NCBI GenBank assembly: GCA_050246915.1 | Contig: JBFWVD010000054.1 | Span: 1 to 32,425 of the forward strand | From: JBFWVD01 sp050246915 | GTDB lineage: Bacteria; Actinomycetota; Acidimicrobiia; Acidimicrobiales; Ilumatobacteraceae | Direction of reading: 5' to 3' | DNA length: 32,425 bases | Part shown: positions 1 to 7,440 of the stretch, piece by piece | Layout of the letters: each line of letters opens with the position of its first letter | Numbering within the stretch: the first letter of the stretch is position 1 | The notes under the pieces: model-generated | Told to the model about the DNA's origin: nothing | Databases searched by the model: none | What the model saw: the letters and a program-made list of their open reading frames with translations, nothing else | Translations under genes and position numbers: made by a program

Positions 1-1
1 C

Positions 2-115
2 CACCCCAGCCACCACGAACAAGCCCGCATGATCCGCCGCTACATCGCCTGGCGCAACCGCAACGCACACGACCGCGCCCTACGCGAGCTGATCAAGCGC
101 GCAAACGTTGCCTGA
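2..115 (+). CDS. IS630-type transposase, C-terminal end (cut by window edge)
   Basis: The reading frame that opens at the window edge gives 37 residues and stops at 113-115. It ends in ARMIRRYIAWRNRNAH and finishes KRANVA. From memory, this Arg-rich helix with an ANVA terminus resembles the C-termini of actinobacterial IS630/Tc1-like DDE transposases. The catalytic DDE core lies outside the window. The right inverted repeat would be expected within a few dozen bases of the stop, but I cannot define it without the left end. IS630 elements insert at TA, and a TA sits inside ACTAGT at 122-127; this is only suggestive. The family call rests on a short tail. Confidence 0.55.
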   Translation, partial: HPSHHEQARMIRRYIAWRNRNAHDRALRELIKRANVA

Positions 116-291
116 CGCGCCACTAGTCGCGCGCGTACTGCATAGCGACGCCCACGACCTGCTCGACCTCCTGCACCCCCCGCAGGAGGTACCGTCGGAG
201 GCGGTCGCATCGCTCGACAACGAACGATCCCGACGTGGCCGGCGCGGGACGCGAGGGGTACGGCATTCTCCGGTGAGAGAGTTCGCTCGCG

Positions 292-413
292 ATGCCACCG
301 GGTGAGATCAGTCTCCGGCGCGTCTACGACGACGACGATCGAGAAAGCCGGCTACATAGTTTCGTTCACCGACGCTGGCCTCGGGGGACCGCCAAGGCGG
401 ACGCTGCCTTCGA
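292..413 (+). pseudogene. DUF488 family protein, 5' fragment
   Basis: Translation from ATG 292 gives MPPGEISLRRVYDDDD followed by HRRWPRGTAKADAAFDSW. This is the N-terminal signature of DUF488 proteins (RVYD...R.WPRG..K..A..D.W). The intact homologue at 32347-31727 has VQRIYD and RLWPRGVTKEDAQLDEW at the same place. Homology stops at about 411, where the DNA passes directly into an aconitase fragment in another frame. About 40 of roughly 120 family residues remain, so this is a truncated remnant. No function is expected. The stretch 116-291 upstream holds nothing I recognise. Confidence 0.7.
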
Positions 414-1165
414 CAGCTGGCCCACGCCTGTGCCGGAATCCTCGACGCCGACCTTGTCGACGAGCCGCTCGGCGTGGACACCGAAGGCTGGCCTGTGTTC
501 CTGCGCGACGTCTGGCCTGACTCGGCCGTAGTGGCCGGGCTCGTTCGACGCGCGATTCATTCGGACATGTTCCGCGGGAGTTACGAACACGCCTTCGCCG
601 GCGACGAGAGGTGGCGCAGCCCGACGTCGCTACGGGCACTTCATTCCATTGGGAGCCTTCATCGAGCTACATCCTCCGACCTCCGTTCTTCGAGGGCATG
701 TTCCGCGACCCCGAACCCCTACGGGTCATCGTTGGGGGCAAGGGTCTCGCGGTGCTCGGCGCCAGCACCGCCACCGACCACATCTCGCCCGCCGGTTCCA
801 TCAAACCCGACAGTTCGGGCTGGCCGCTACGTCGGTTGGCTTGACCTGGCGCCGTTGGACTGGATCTCCTACGGGGCCCGGCGCGGCAACCACGAAGTGA
901 TGGTGCAGGGGACGTTCGCCAACGTCCGGCAGCGCAACCGCCTCGCGCCTGGGACCGAGGCTGCACACGGGTGTCCCTCCACTCGAGTTCGTCGACGGCG
1001 TGTCCGTAAAGAGTCCCTCGGCCTCACCGGCCACGAGATCCTCGCAATCAGCGTACGCTCTGCGCTGAACTCCGGCGAGGCCCCCACGGTCTCACCGTTC
1101 GAGCGGATGACACCGTGTTCACAGCTCGCCTTCCCATCGACACCTCCCACGAAGCCGCTTACTAG
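414..1165 (+). pseudogene. acnA: Aconitate hydratase A, decayed C-terminal part
   Basis: Three frames together spell the C-terminal third of AcnA, the [4Fe-4S] citrate/isocitrate isomerase of the TCA cycle. First frame, from 414: QLAHACAGILDADL, then EGWPVFLRDVWPDS and EMFR-like DMFRGSYEHAFAGDERW. Second frame, about 605-835: FHWEPSSSYILRPPFFEGM and TDHISPAGSIKPDSS. Back in the first frame: SYGARRGNHEVMVQGTFANV, LAPGTE, then ESLGLTGHE. Third frame, after about 1100: FTARLPIDTSHEAAY and a stop at 1163-1165. There are at least three frameshifts, and most of the segment between LAPGTE and ESLGLTGHE is deleted. The N-terminal two thirds and the cluster cysteines are absent. The 5' edge is fused to the DUF488 fragment; the 3' edge abuts an opposing globin remnant. 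Confidence 0.85.
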
Positions 1166-1503
1166 CGGCCTCGGTGATCGGGCCGCTCCAGCCTCATCGA
1201 GCGTGGCGTCGAAGAGCTCGGGCCACCGTTCGAACAGCGCCCCGTCAACGCGTCGGTTTCGCGTAGCCACTGGTCGGCCTCGATGACCTCGTCGGCGCGG
1301 CGGTGCGGGCCGTCCAAGCCGGCCCAGAAATCGGTGAGCTCTGTGGTGTGCGCGTGCCAGTCGATGTGAGCGATCGCCTCGAACCACTGGCGAAACCGGT
1401 CGTCCTGTGCGATCTCGCGGTAGAACCGGGTGACCTACTCGCCGATCTCGTCGCGGGTGGAGAGGTCGCAGTGTCGATGCTCCGGTGGCTTTGCACTGCT
1501 CAT
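1150..1503 (-). pseudogene. Truncated hemoglobin (group III-like), decayed
   Basis: The start ATG at 1503 overlaps the cupin stop (ATGA). The first 22 codons run to DEIGE and then hit an in-frame TAG at 1437-1435. Reading on gives VTRFYREIAQDDRFRQWF, then IDWHAHTTELTDFWAGL, a truncated-globin helix pattern with the B-helix FY and the FW pair. After a frameshift near 1240 the other frame continues ALFERWPELFDATLDE, and a further shift gives SGPITEAASKR. One nonsense codon and two frameshifts make it non-functional. It was the last gene of the fusion protein-cupin operon. It resembles the globin half of the intact fusion at 28705-27845, so the region once carried two globin modules. Confidence 0.75.
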
Positions 1504-1943
1504 TCCCGACCCACCTGCGTCGGCGGCCTGGTGCTGATGCCTAGCGGGGCACGCCGGCGGTGGATGCTGAGGTACGTGATCCCGGCCACACCGGCGCGGA
1601 TCTCCCGTGGCTCGCCCTTCGGCACGAACGCGAGGACCAGATCACGCAACGGGTGTGCGGTGCCGTCGATGACCAGGTGGCCTTGTCCAGCGATGACCGA
1701 GATCACGACGTCGACCTCGTGGTTGACGTGCGCGTCGATGGCTCCGTTCGGGTCGAGGTGCACGAGGTTGACGTCGACATCGCCCCCGTGCGGCAGACTC
1801 CACACCACACCTGCATGGCCCGTGAGGTCGGTGCAGCCAAGGTCGGCGACCGTGGTTCTCACGCGATCGGCCGGGCCTGCGACGATGAGGTCGTCGTCGA
1901 ACGTGTGAGCCCAACGAGGCGGGTCGCCATCGAGGTCGCTCAC
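1500..1943 (-). CDS. Cupin-fold protein
   Basis: The protein has 147 residues and starts at GTG 1943, which overlaps the upstream stop (GTGA). The central part has the cupin metal-site layout: HVNHEVDVVISVIAGQG, with two histidines and a glutamate followed by a glycine, and then HLVIDGTAHPL and a second-motif-like segment LVLAFVPKGEPREI. Cupins of this size bind a divalent metal and act as small dioxygenases, isomerases or sensors; the substrate cannot be told. Genes before and after overlap by four bases, so translation is coupled with the NuoF-like fusion protein, the small unknown and the globin remnant. A role in redox or small-molecule handling is inference from context. Confidence 0.8.
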   Translation of the reverse strand: MSDLDGDPPRWAHTFDDDLIVAGPADRVRTTVADLGCTDLTGHAGVVWSLPHGGDVDVNLVHLDPNGAIDAHVNHEVDVVISVIAGQGHLVIDGTAHPLRDLVLAFVPKGEPREIRAGVAGITYLSIHRRRAPLGISTRPPTQVGRE

Positions 1944-2206
1944 GACACCCCGCCCGCCGATGCACCTTCCGCCGCCAACACCCGGCTGAACAGCAGGTTG
2001 TTCTCCGGAGCGGCGTGGTGGATAGTCGCCGTGCGCCTCTGCGCCAAGTGGTCACTCGACGTGTCGTACGCGCTGCACATGACGTAAATGGGGTACCCCA
2101 AGGTGCCGCAGCGGAGGCCGGGTGCCTCGATCGAACCGGCGAGCCTACGGCTCATGGCGAACAGGGCGCCACGTACGGCCGCCAGGTCGTGCTGGAAGCG
2201 AAGCAT
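1940..2206 (-). CDS. Small protein of unknown family in the NuoF-USP operon
   Basis: This 88-residue frame starts at ATG 2206, which overlaps the stop of the upstream fusion gene (ATGA), and ends at 1940 inside the GTGA start of the cupin. Tight coupling on both sides argues that it is a real gene. The N-terminal part (FQHDLAAVRGALFAMSRRL) looks like an amphipathic helix. The middle has GLRCGTLGYPIYVMC with two cysteines, and HH occurs near residue 68. There is no signal peptide and no clear membrane segment. I do not recognise the family. Two Cys and several His would allow metal or heme contact, but that is speculation. Confidence 0.6.
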   Translation of the reverse strand: MLRFQHDLAAVRGALFAMSRRLAGSIEAPGLRCGTLGYPIYVMCSAYDTSSDHLAQRRTATIHHAAPENNLLFSRVLAAEGASAGGVS

Positions 2207-5166
2207 CAGCTGCGATCGCCAGGTGGAACAAGGACGACTGCGAGGTGCGTACGGTGGACGAGCTGCAACGGCAAACGACCGAGGCGCACACCGCCGGCGT
2301 CGCTGAGACCGCGGGTGCCGAGGACGAACAGGCTTGCGCCCTCATCGGCGGCTGCCCCTTCGAGTGCTACGAGCGGGTGGGCGTCCTCGACGATTCGAGT
2401 TCGGACAGTCACGCCGGCGTCCCACAGCGGCCTGACCCATTCATTGCTCATTGCCTGCTCCGCAGCAGCCCTCCAGCTCTCGTCACTCCTGAAAGTCCAC
2501 CGAGCGTGAGGCTCGAAGGCGCAGACAGCGATCACCTCGACGCCGAGAGCGGCCGCGATGTCGGCGCACCAGTCGACGGCGGCCGCGCTGCCGGCTGAAC
2601 CGTCGATCCCGACGACGATGCGATCGATGCTCGCTGCCGCGCCTGCGAGGGGAACGATCACAAGAGGACCGAGCGTGTCGTGCGCGAGGTGGTGGGCCAG
2701 GCTGCCGAGGTGCAGGCTGGCATGGCGCCCGGCGCCGCGAGTCCCGACGACGAGCAGGTTGGCGTGCTCCGCCTCGGTCGCGGCGAGGAGGGCGTCAGGG
2801 GCGCCGGTGAGCTGGAGGCAGCGGTAGTCCACGCTGCTGCCACGAAGCGGCTCGGCCCACTCGTCGATGAGGCGGTGTTCGGCGCGAGCGACGAACGTCT
2901 CGTAGTCATCCGGCGAAAGTTCCGCCTGTTCCGGCTCGAACACGTTGGCGACCAGGATCTCGGCGCCAAGGCGCCCCGCGAGCCGCCCCGCCCAGCCGAG
3001 GGCGGCCGCCGCGGCCGGCGAGCCGTCGACACCGACGACCATCCTGCTGAGCGCGGCCGCATGATCGCGGCGGGGCGCGGGCGACACGCTCGGAGCTGAT
3101 TGGACGACCGCCGGCGGGGCCAAGTACCCGACCGGATCTTCGTCGTCCGCGGCAGGTTTCGGCCGCGCCGCCGGTCGGTCGGGGGCGGCTTCGTTGCGGT
3201 CGTCGTCTCGTCGGGGCAACGGCACCGGGACGCGCGGCGCGACCTTCGACGCGCTCCGGTAGAGCCGGCTGACGGTCGACGTCGCCTGCGCAGCAGCGAG
3301 GCCGTCGGCCAGACTCGAGCGCTCGGCAGGGTCGAGCTCGACTCGCAGGAGCTCGAGGATCTCCTCGCCAGTTGCCGCGTGGTCGTGCATCGCGACGCCG
3401 ACCTCCTGCAGGCCATAGCGCGCGTCGGAGCGGTCGATGACACCCACCAGGCGCAGCAGCGCGCAGGCTTGGGCCTCTGCGGCGTCGGCGAGGCGGTCGC
3501 CGTCGGCGCCGCCGACCCGACGGACCATCGGCAACAGGACGCGCGTGGTCGCATCGACATGGACGCGGACCGCGAGGACGACGTCATCGACGCGATCGTT
3601 GACGTCATCTTGCTGATCGGCCATGGCGCGGTCGATCAGCGCGTCGATGGCATCGTGGGCGTCATCGAGGAGTTCGAGGGGGTGCTCGTCGCTCACGCTT
3701 GCGGTCCACTCCGCCCATGCGCGCGGTCGGCGTGGATCAGCGATGTGGACCGGCGTGTTGCCCAGCCGCGCTGCAGGCGCAGCGCCCGAGTCGTGGTCTC
3801 CGTAGGACCAGTCGGGTTGTTTGATCAGCTGCTGGGTGTCGAGGGTCGCCCGCCCGCCCGCGAGTCCCTCGATTGGCGCGATCGTCACCCGGTTGGCCAC
3901 CGCGCGTGGGTGAGCGCCGACCGAGTCGGGAAGGAGCTCTAGCAGACTCGATGTGATCGCCGCTTCTTGCTGGGCGAGGTTGCAGCGCGCGCCGATCGTG
4001 ACGGTGTCGATCCTGCGGCTCAGAGCGTTGACGTCGAGCGTGGTCGATGGCTCGTCCGATGACCGGCGGAGCCCTTCCGCCATCTCCAGGCCATCGCTCT
4101 TGCACGGCTCGCATTGGCCACAGGACTCGACCGAGAGGAATCGGAGGACTCCGGCGGCGATTGCGACGGGGTCGGTCGTGTCGTCGAACACGATGAACCC
4201 AGCCGAGCCCAGGCCGGTGCCGGCGTCCTGCATCGCCTCGTAGGTGAGCGGCGTGTCGAGAAGCTCAGAGGGGATCAGCGCGTTCGCGGTGCCAGCGAGG
4301 ACGATCCGGACGTCGCGGCCCCGTCGCGATCCCCATCCGATAATGTCGATCACCTCTCGCAGCGTCGATCCCATCGCGACCTCACCAACCGCACTGCGAC
4401 GCGTGGCGCCGCTGACCGTGGCGACGACGGTGCCCGGCGACCGGTCGGTGCCGACCTCCCGGAACCATTCGGCGCCGCGATCGACGATGAGCGGAACGTT
4501 CGCAAGTGTCTCGACGTTGTCGACCAGAACCGGCGCTCCCTCCGCCCCACCGCTCGACGCCAACCGAACGCCGACCACCGACCGGGTGTCGTCCTCTTGC
4601 AGGCCTCGGCGATAGGGCGGTGTCACTCGAGGGAACGGCTGTCGGCCCTCGATCACTTCGAGGAGGGCTGTCTCCTCGCCGAACAGATACGAGCTCGGGC
4701 CAAGGACGAGCTGGATATCGAGGTCGTGCAGCCATCCGGCTTCGCGCATCTCGGCGATGGCAGCGGTGAGGCGGTCGATCTCGCGGCCGAACGTCGCCTT
4801 GATCCCGATGCAGATCTGGTCGCTCTGCATCGTGATGGCAGCGATGACCGCGCCCTCGAGCACCCGGTAAGGGTTTGTGCGAAGGAGGGCCCGATCCTTG
4901 AAGGTCCCCGGTTCACCCTCAGCAGCATTGACCACGACCGTCGTGACGTCCCGACTGGATTGGGACGCCGCGACCGTTTCCCACTTGGTTCCGGTCGGGA
5001 AACCCGCGCCACCTCGTCCGCGCAAGCCCGAAGCGCAGAGCAGTCCAATGATCTGGTCGGGCGACGCTTCTCGTGCTGAGCGCGCGGCGTTACCCCCGCC
5101 CATGTCGATGTACTCGCTCAGTGAGCGAACAGGTTTCCTGTCGAGGACCCTCCAGATGAGTGGCAT
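2206..5166 (-). CDS. NuoF-like / hemerythrin-like / tandem USP fusion protein
   Basis: This 986-residue intact protein has four parts. Residues 1-430 are a complete NuoF-type flavoprotein: GRGGAGFPTGTKW at about 50-62 and NAAEGEPGTFKDR at about 80-92 (FMN and NADH sites), YLFGEETALLEVIEG, and N3-type [4Fe-4S] ligands C349, C352, C355 and C395 (ESCGQCEPC, then C after 39 residues). Residues about 490-630 are helical with H504, H536, H594 and H596 spaced as in hemerythrin-like HHE domains. A Pro/Ala/Arg-rich linker spans 640-705. Two USP domains follow (707-840 and 848-982); the first keeps VVGTRG-x2-G and LGS, the second VLGTRG. No NuoE or NuoG lies nearby, so it is not part of a Complex I operon. 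I chose ATG 5166 because GGAGAC lies seven bases upstream; TTG at 5169 is the alternative. Three overlapping genes follow. Function is inferred: an NADH-linked redox or energy sensor. Confidence 0.9.
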   Translation of the reverse strand: MPLIWRVLDRKPVRSLSEYIDMGGGNAARSAREASPDQIIGLLCASGLRGRGGAGFPTGTKWETVAASQSSRDVTTVVVNAAEGEPGTFKDRALLRTNPYRVLEGAVIAAITMQSDQICIGIKATFGREIDRLTAAIAEMREAGWLHDLDIQLVLGPSSYLFGEETALLEVIEGRQPFPRVTPPYRRGLQEDDTRSVVGVRLASSGGAEGAPVLVDNVETLANVPLIVDRGAEWFREVGTDRSPGTVVATVSGATRRSAVGEVAMGSTLREVIDIIGWGSRRGRDVRIVLAGTANALIPSELLDTPLTYEAMQDAGTGLGSAGFIVFDDTTDPVAIAAGVLRFLSVESCGQCEPCKSDGLEMAEGLRRSSDEPSTTLDVNALSRRIDTVTIGARCNLAQQEAAITSSLLELLPDSVGAHPRAVANRVTIAPIEGLAGGRATLDTQQLIKQPDWSYGDHDSGAAPAARLGNTPVHIADPRRPRAWAEWTASVSDEHPLELLDDAHDAIDALIDRAMADQQDDVNDRVDDVVLAVRVHVDATTRVLLPMVRRVGGADGDRLADAAEAQACALLRLVGVIDRSDARYGLQEVGVAMHDHAATGEEILELLRVELDPAERSSLADGLAAAQATSTVSRLYRSASKVAPRVPVPLPRRDDDRNEAAPDRPAARPKPAADDEDPVGYLAPPAVVQSAPSVSPAPRRDHAAALSRMVVGVDGSPAAAAALGWAGRLAGRLGAEILVANVFEPEQAELSPDDYETFVARAEHRLIDEWAEPLRGSSVDYRCLQLTGAPDALLAATEAEHANLLVVGTRGAGRHASLHLGSLAHHLAHDTLGPLVIVPLAGAAASIDRIVVGIDGSAGSAAAVDWCADIAAALGVEVIAVCAFEPHARWTFRSDESWRAAAEQAMSNEWVRPLWDAGVTVRTRIVEDAHPLVALEGAAADEGASLFVLGTRGLSDAGGVRLGRLPLQLVHRTHLAVVLVPPGDRS

Positions 5167-5276
5167 CAAGTCTCCGTTCGTGGCGACTCGGCGACGGCCA
5201 GCCAGTCGTCTTGCTCCTCGGGGTTGCCGGGCCGCTGACTCCTCGTGATCAGCTTAGTGCCTGACGGCCGAATTTT

Positions 5277-5290
5277 CTAGGTAATACTAG
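5277..5290 (+). promoter_or_regulatory. CTAG-N6-CTAG palindrome before pyruvate kinase
   Basis: CTAG at 5277-5280 and 5287-5290 are separated by GTAATA. The flanks extend the symmetry to TCTAG...CTAGA if the preceding T is counted. TAATAC (5282-5287) lies inside the palindrome and about seven bases before the ATG at 5295, as expected for the -10 box of a leaderless gene. No Shine-Dalgarno sequence is visible. A protein bound here would cover the promoter. The same palindrome occurs before three other transcription units in this window. Confidence 0.6.
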
Positions 5291-5294
5291 ACAT

Positions 5295-6740
5295 ATGACC
5301 TCGGCCGATCGGCAACAGAACGACGGCCGACTGGTCCGTCGGGCCAAGATCGTGTGCACACTCGGTCCGGCAACGTCGTCCTTGCAACAGGTCGAGGCGC
5401 TCGTGCGAGCCGGGATGGACGTCGCACGGCTGAACTTCTCCCACGGGACACATGATGGGCACCGCCATCTCTGTTCGCTCGTGCGGACCGCAGCAGCCGC
5501 CGCAGACCGCTCGGTTGGTGTGCTCGCCGACCTGCAGGGCCCGCGCATCCGGTTCGGGTCATTCCGCGACGGAGCCGCACAGCTCGCCACGGGCGCCGAC
5601 TTCGTCATCTCGACCGAGCCGGTCCTCGGGTCCTCGGAGCGTGCATCGACGACCTACGCGGCGCTCGCACGAGACGTCGGCGTCGGCGATGAGATCCTTG
5701 CCGACGACGGCAGAGTGAGGCTCCAGGTCGTGTCAGCGAGCGACGACGAGATCGGCTGCCGCATCGTCCAGGGAGGACTCGTCGGCGATCACAAGGGCCT
5801 CAACCTGCCTGGAGTCAACATCTCGGCACCGGCACTCACGCCGAAGGACATCGACGATCTTCGGTTCGCGCTCGCCATCGGAGTCGATTTGGTGGCGTTG
5901 TCGTTCGTGCGCCGTGCGTCGGATGCCGAACCCGTTCGAGCTGTGATGGATGGCGTGGGCAGGCGGGTGCCGGTGCTCGCGAAACTGGAGAAGCCCGAGG
6001 CGGTCGCTGCGTTGGACGACATCCTCGCCGCCTTCGACGGGCTGATGGTCGCTCGCGGGGACCTCGGCGTCGAGCTTCCACTCGAGCAGGTCCCGCTGGT
6101 TCAGAAGCGGGCCGTGCAAGCCGCCCGCGAGCAGGCGAAGCCGGTCATCGTGGCTACGCAGATGCTCGAGTCCATGATCACCTCCCGGAGGCCCTCGCGA
6201 GCGGAGGTCTCCGATGTGGCGAATGCAGTCCTCGACGGGGCCGACGCGCTGATGCTGTCGGCCGAGACGTCGGTGGGCCAATGGCCCTCCGACGCGGTGA
6301 GGACCATGGACGGTGTCATCGCCGCGACCGAGCGGAGCCTCGTCGGCACGATCCCCCTCCTCGAACACCGTCCCACCCAGCGCGGCGACGCGATAGCCCG
6401 GGCGGCCGCCACGGTCGGGGCCGCGACCAGCACGTCAGCGCTCGTCGCGTTCACGCGGACCGGAACGACGGCACGGCGGCTCTCCGCCCTGCGACATCCG
6501 CTGCCCCTCCTCGTGTTCACTCCTGACCTCGCGGTGCAGCGACAGCTGACCTTGTCGTGGGGCGTCGAGTCGTTCGTCGCGCCAACGGTCGCAACGACCG
6601 ACGAGATGACCGACGCAGTCAACAAGGCCATCCGAGAACGCGATCGATCACATCCCGGCGAGACCGTCGTCGTGGTGGCCGGCACACCACCGGGCGGCTC
6701 AGGTGGTACGAACACCATTCGAGTCCACGATGTCGTGTGA
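5295..6740 (+). CDS. pyk: Pyruvate kinase
   Basis: The 481-residue protein is full length for bacterial pyruvate kinase, which converts phosphoenolpyruvate and ADP to pyruvate and ATP in the cytosol at the end of glycolysis. Family motifs appear in order: KIVCTLGPAT (about 18-27), LNFSHG, VLADLQGPRIR, AKLEKPEA with the catalytic lysine, MVARGDLGVELP, PVIVATQMLESM and LSAETSVGQWP. The C-terminal allosteric domain ends with GSGGTNTIRVH. The ATG at 5295 follows the CTAG palindrome by four bases, with a -10-like TAATAC and no ribosome-binding site, so the mRNA is probably leaderless. It is transcribed away from the NuoF-USP operon, whose start is 130 bp upstream. No frameshift is present, unlike several neighbours. 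Confidence 0.96.
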   Translation: MTSADRQQNDGRLVRRAKIVCTLGPATSSLQQVEALVRAGMDVARLNFSHGTHDGHRHLCSLVRTAAAAADRSVGVLADLQGPRIRFGSFRDGAAQLATGADFVISTEPVLGSSERASTTYAALARDVGVGDEILADDGRVRLQVVSASDDEIGCRIVQGGLVGDHKGLNLPGVNISAPALTPKDIDDLRFALAIGVDLVALSFVRRASDAEPVRAVMDGVGRRVPVLAKLEKPEAVAALDDILAAFDGLMVARGDLGVELPLEQVPLVQKRAVQAAREQAKPVIVATQMLESMITSRRPSRAEVSDVANAVLDGADALMLSAETSVGQWPSDAVRTMDGVIAATERSLVGTIPLLEHRPTQRGDAIARAAATVGAATSTSALVAFTRTGTTARRLSALRHPLPLLVFTPDLAVQRQLTLSWGVESFVAPTVATTDEMTDAVNKAIRERDRSHPGETVVVVAGTPPGGSGGTNTIRVHDVV

Positions 6741-6763
6741 ACCTGGTGGACGAACCCGCTGCG

Positions 6764-7439
6764 TCACGGCGCCTTGTCGCGCTCGAACGTCCTGAGGAGG
6801 CGCTTGATGCCGAGCATGCCTGGAGCCTCGATGCCCGCCGCGCGCACCAGGGCCAGGTCGTGGAGCGCGATCGAGGCACCCGTTATCCGCCGTACAGGGT
6901 CGTGGAGCCCCGCGATGGTGGTTTACGCGTCGGCCGCCCGCTCGACATTGCCCAGAAGAAGGCGAGCATGCGCGATGTTGAGCCGGTTCATCACGTTGCT
7001 GGGCTCGTTGCGGATCGCCTGCTCGCTGATGGCCAGCGCCTCATCCGGCCGGCTGATGTACAGGCAGAGCTCGGCGAAGTCGGACGCTGACCCTGGATAG
7101 TCGGGCTCGAGGATCGCGGCGGCCTCGTAGTCGGCGCGCGACTCCTCGTCGCGACCCGAGCAGGAGGAAGATCGCGCTGCGTTCGAACAACGGGCGGGCG
7201 GCGAACGGCCGCACCTCGTGAGCGCGAGTGAAGTCGGCGATCGCCTCGTCGCACGTGCCGAGAAGACGCTGGCAGCGGCCGCGCCCGAGGAGGGCTGAGT
7301 AGTCCTCGGGCGCGGTGGCGAGGGTGAGGTTGAACGTCGTCAGCGCGTCTGCAAGGCAACGTGCTCGGTACAGCTGCCAGCCTCGCTTGGCGCTGCTGGC
7401 AGTGATCGACGGTGTGTTTGGCATTGAGCGGCTCGGCAT
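6764..7439 (-). pseudogene. TPR-repeat protein, frameshifted with a stop
   Basis: The gene starts at ATG 7439, one base after the stop of the acyl-CoA synthetase. The first 93 or so residues are TPR-like helix pairs (WQLYRARCLADALTTFN, YSALLGRGRCQRLLG, DEAIADFTRAHEV, RPLFERSAIFLLL). A frameshift near 7160 moves the rest to another frame: SRADYEAAAILEPDYPGS, LYISRPDEALAISEQAI, then LNIAHARLLLGNVERAADA. That part ends at a TAA at 6925-6923. Homologous-looking sequence continues beyond the stop to a TGA at 6766-6764 (LHDLALVRAAGIEAPGM). TPR proteins are binding scaffolds; the partner is unknown. It is the last gene of the long operon that starts at 14855. One indel plus one nonsense codon suggest decay rather than a single sequencing error. 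Confidence 0.75.
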
Positions 7440-7440
7440 G

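Noticed and set aside
4114..5079. A 321-codon plus-strand ORF antisense to the NuoF domain
   Set aside because: The opposing frame has every catalytic motif; this one has low-complexity Arg/Asp runs only.
2206..5166. Calling the NuoF-like fusion a Complex I subunit
   Set aside because: No other nuo genes are present, and the C-terminal half is unrelated to Complex I.
5167..5169. TTG start for the NuoF-USP fusion, one codon before ATG 5166
   Set aside because: GGAGAC is better spaced for ATG 5166, and the added residue changes nothing.
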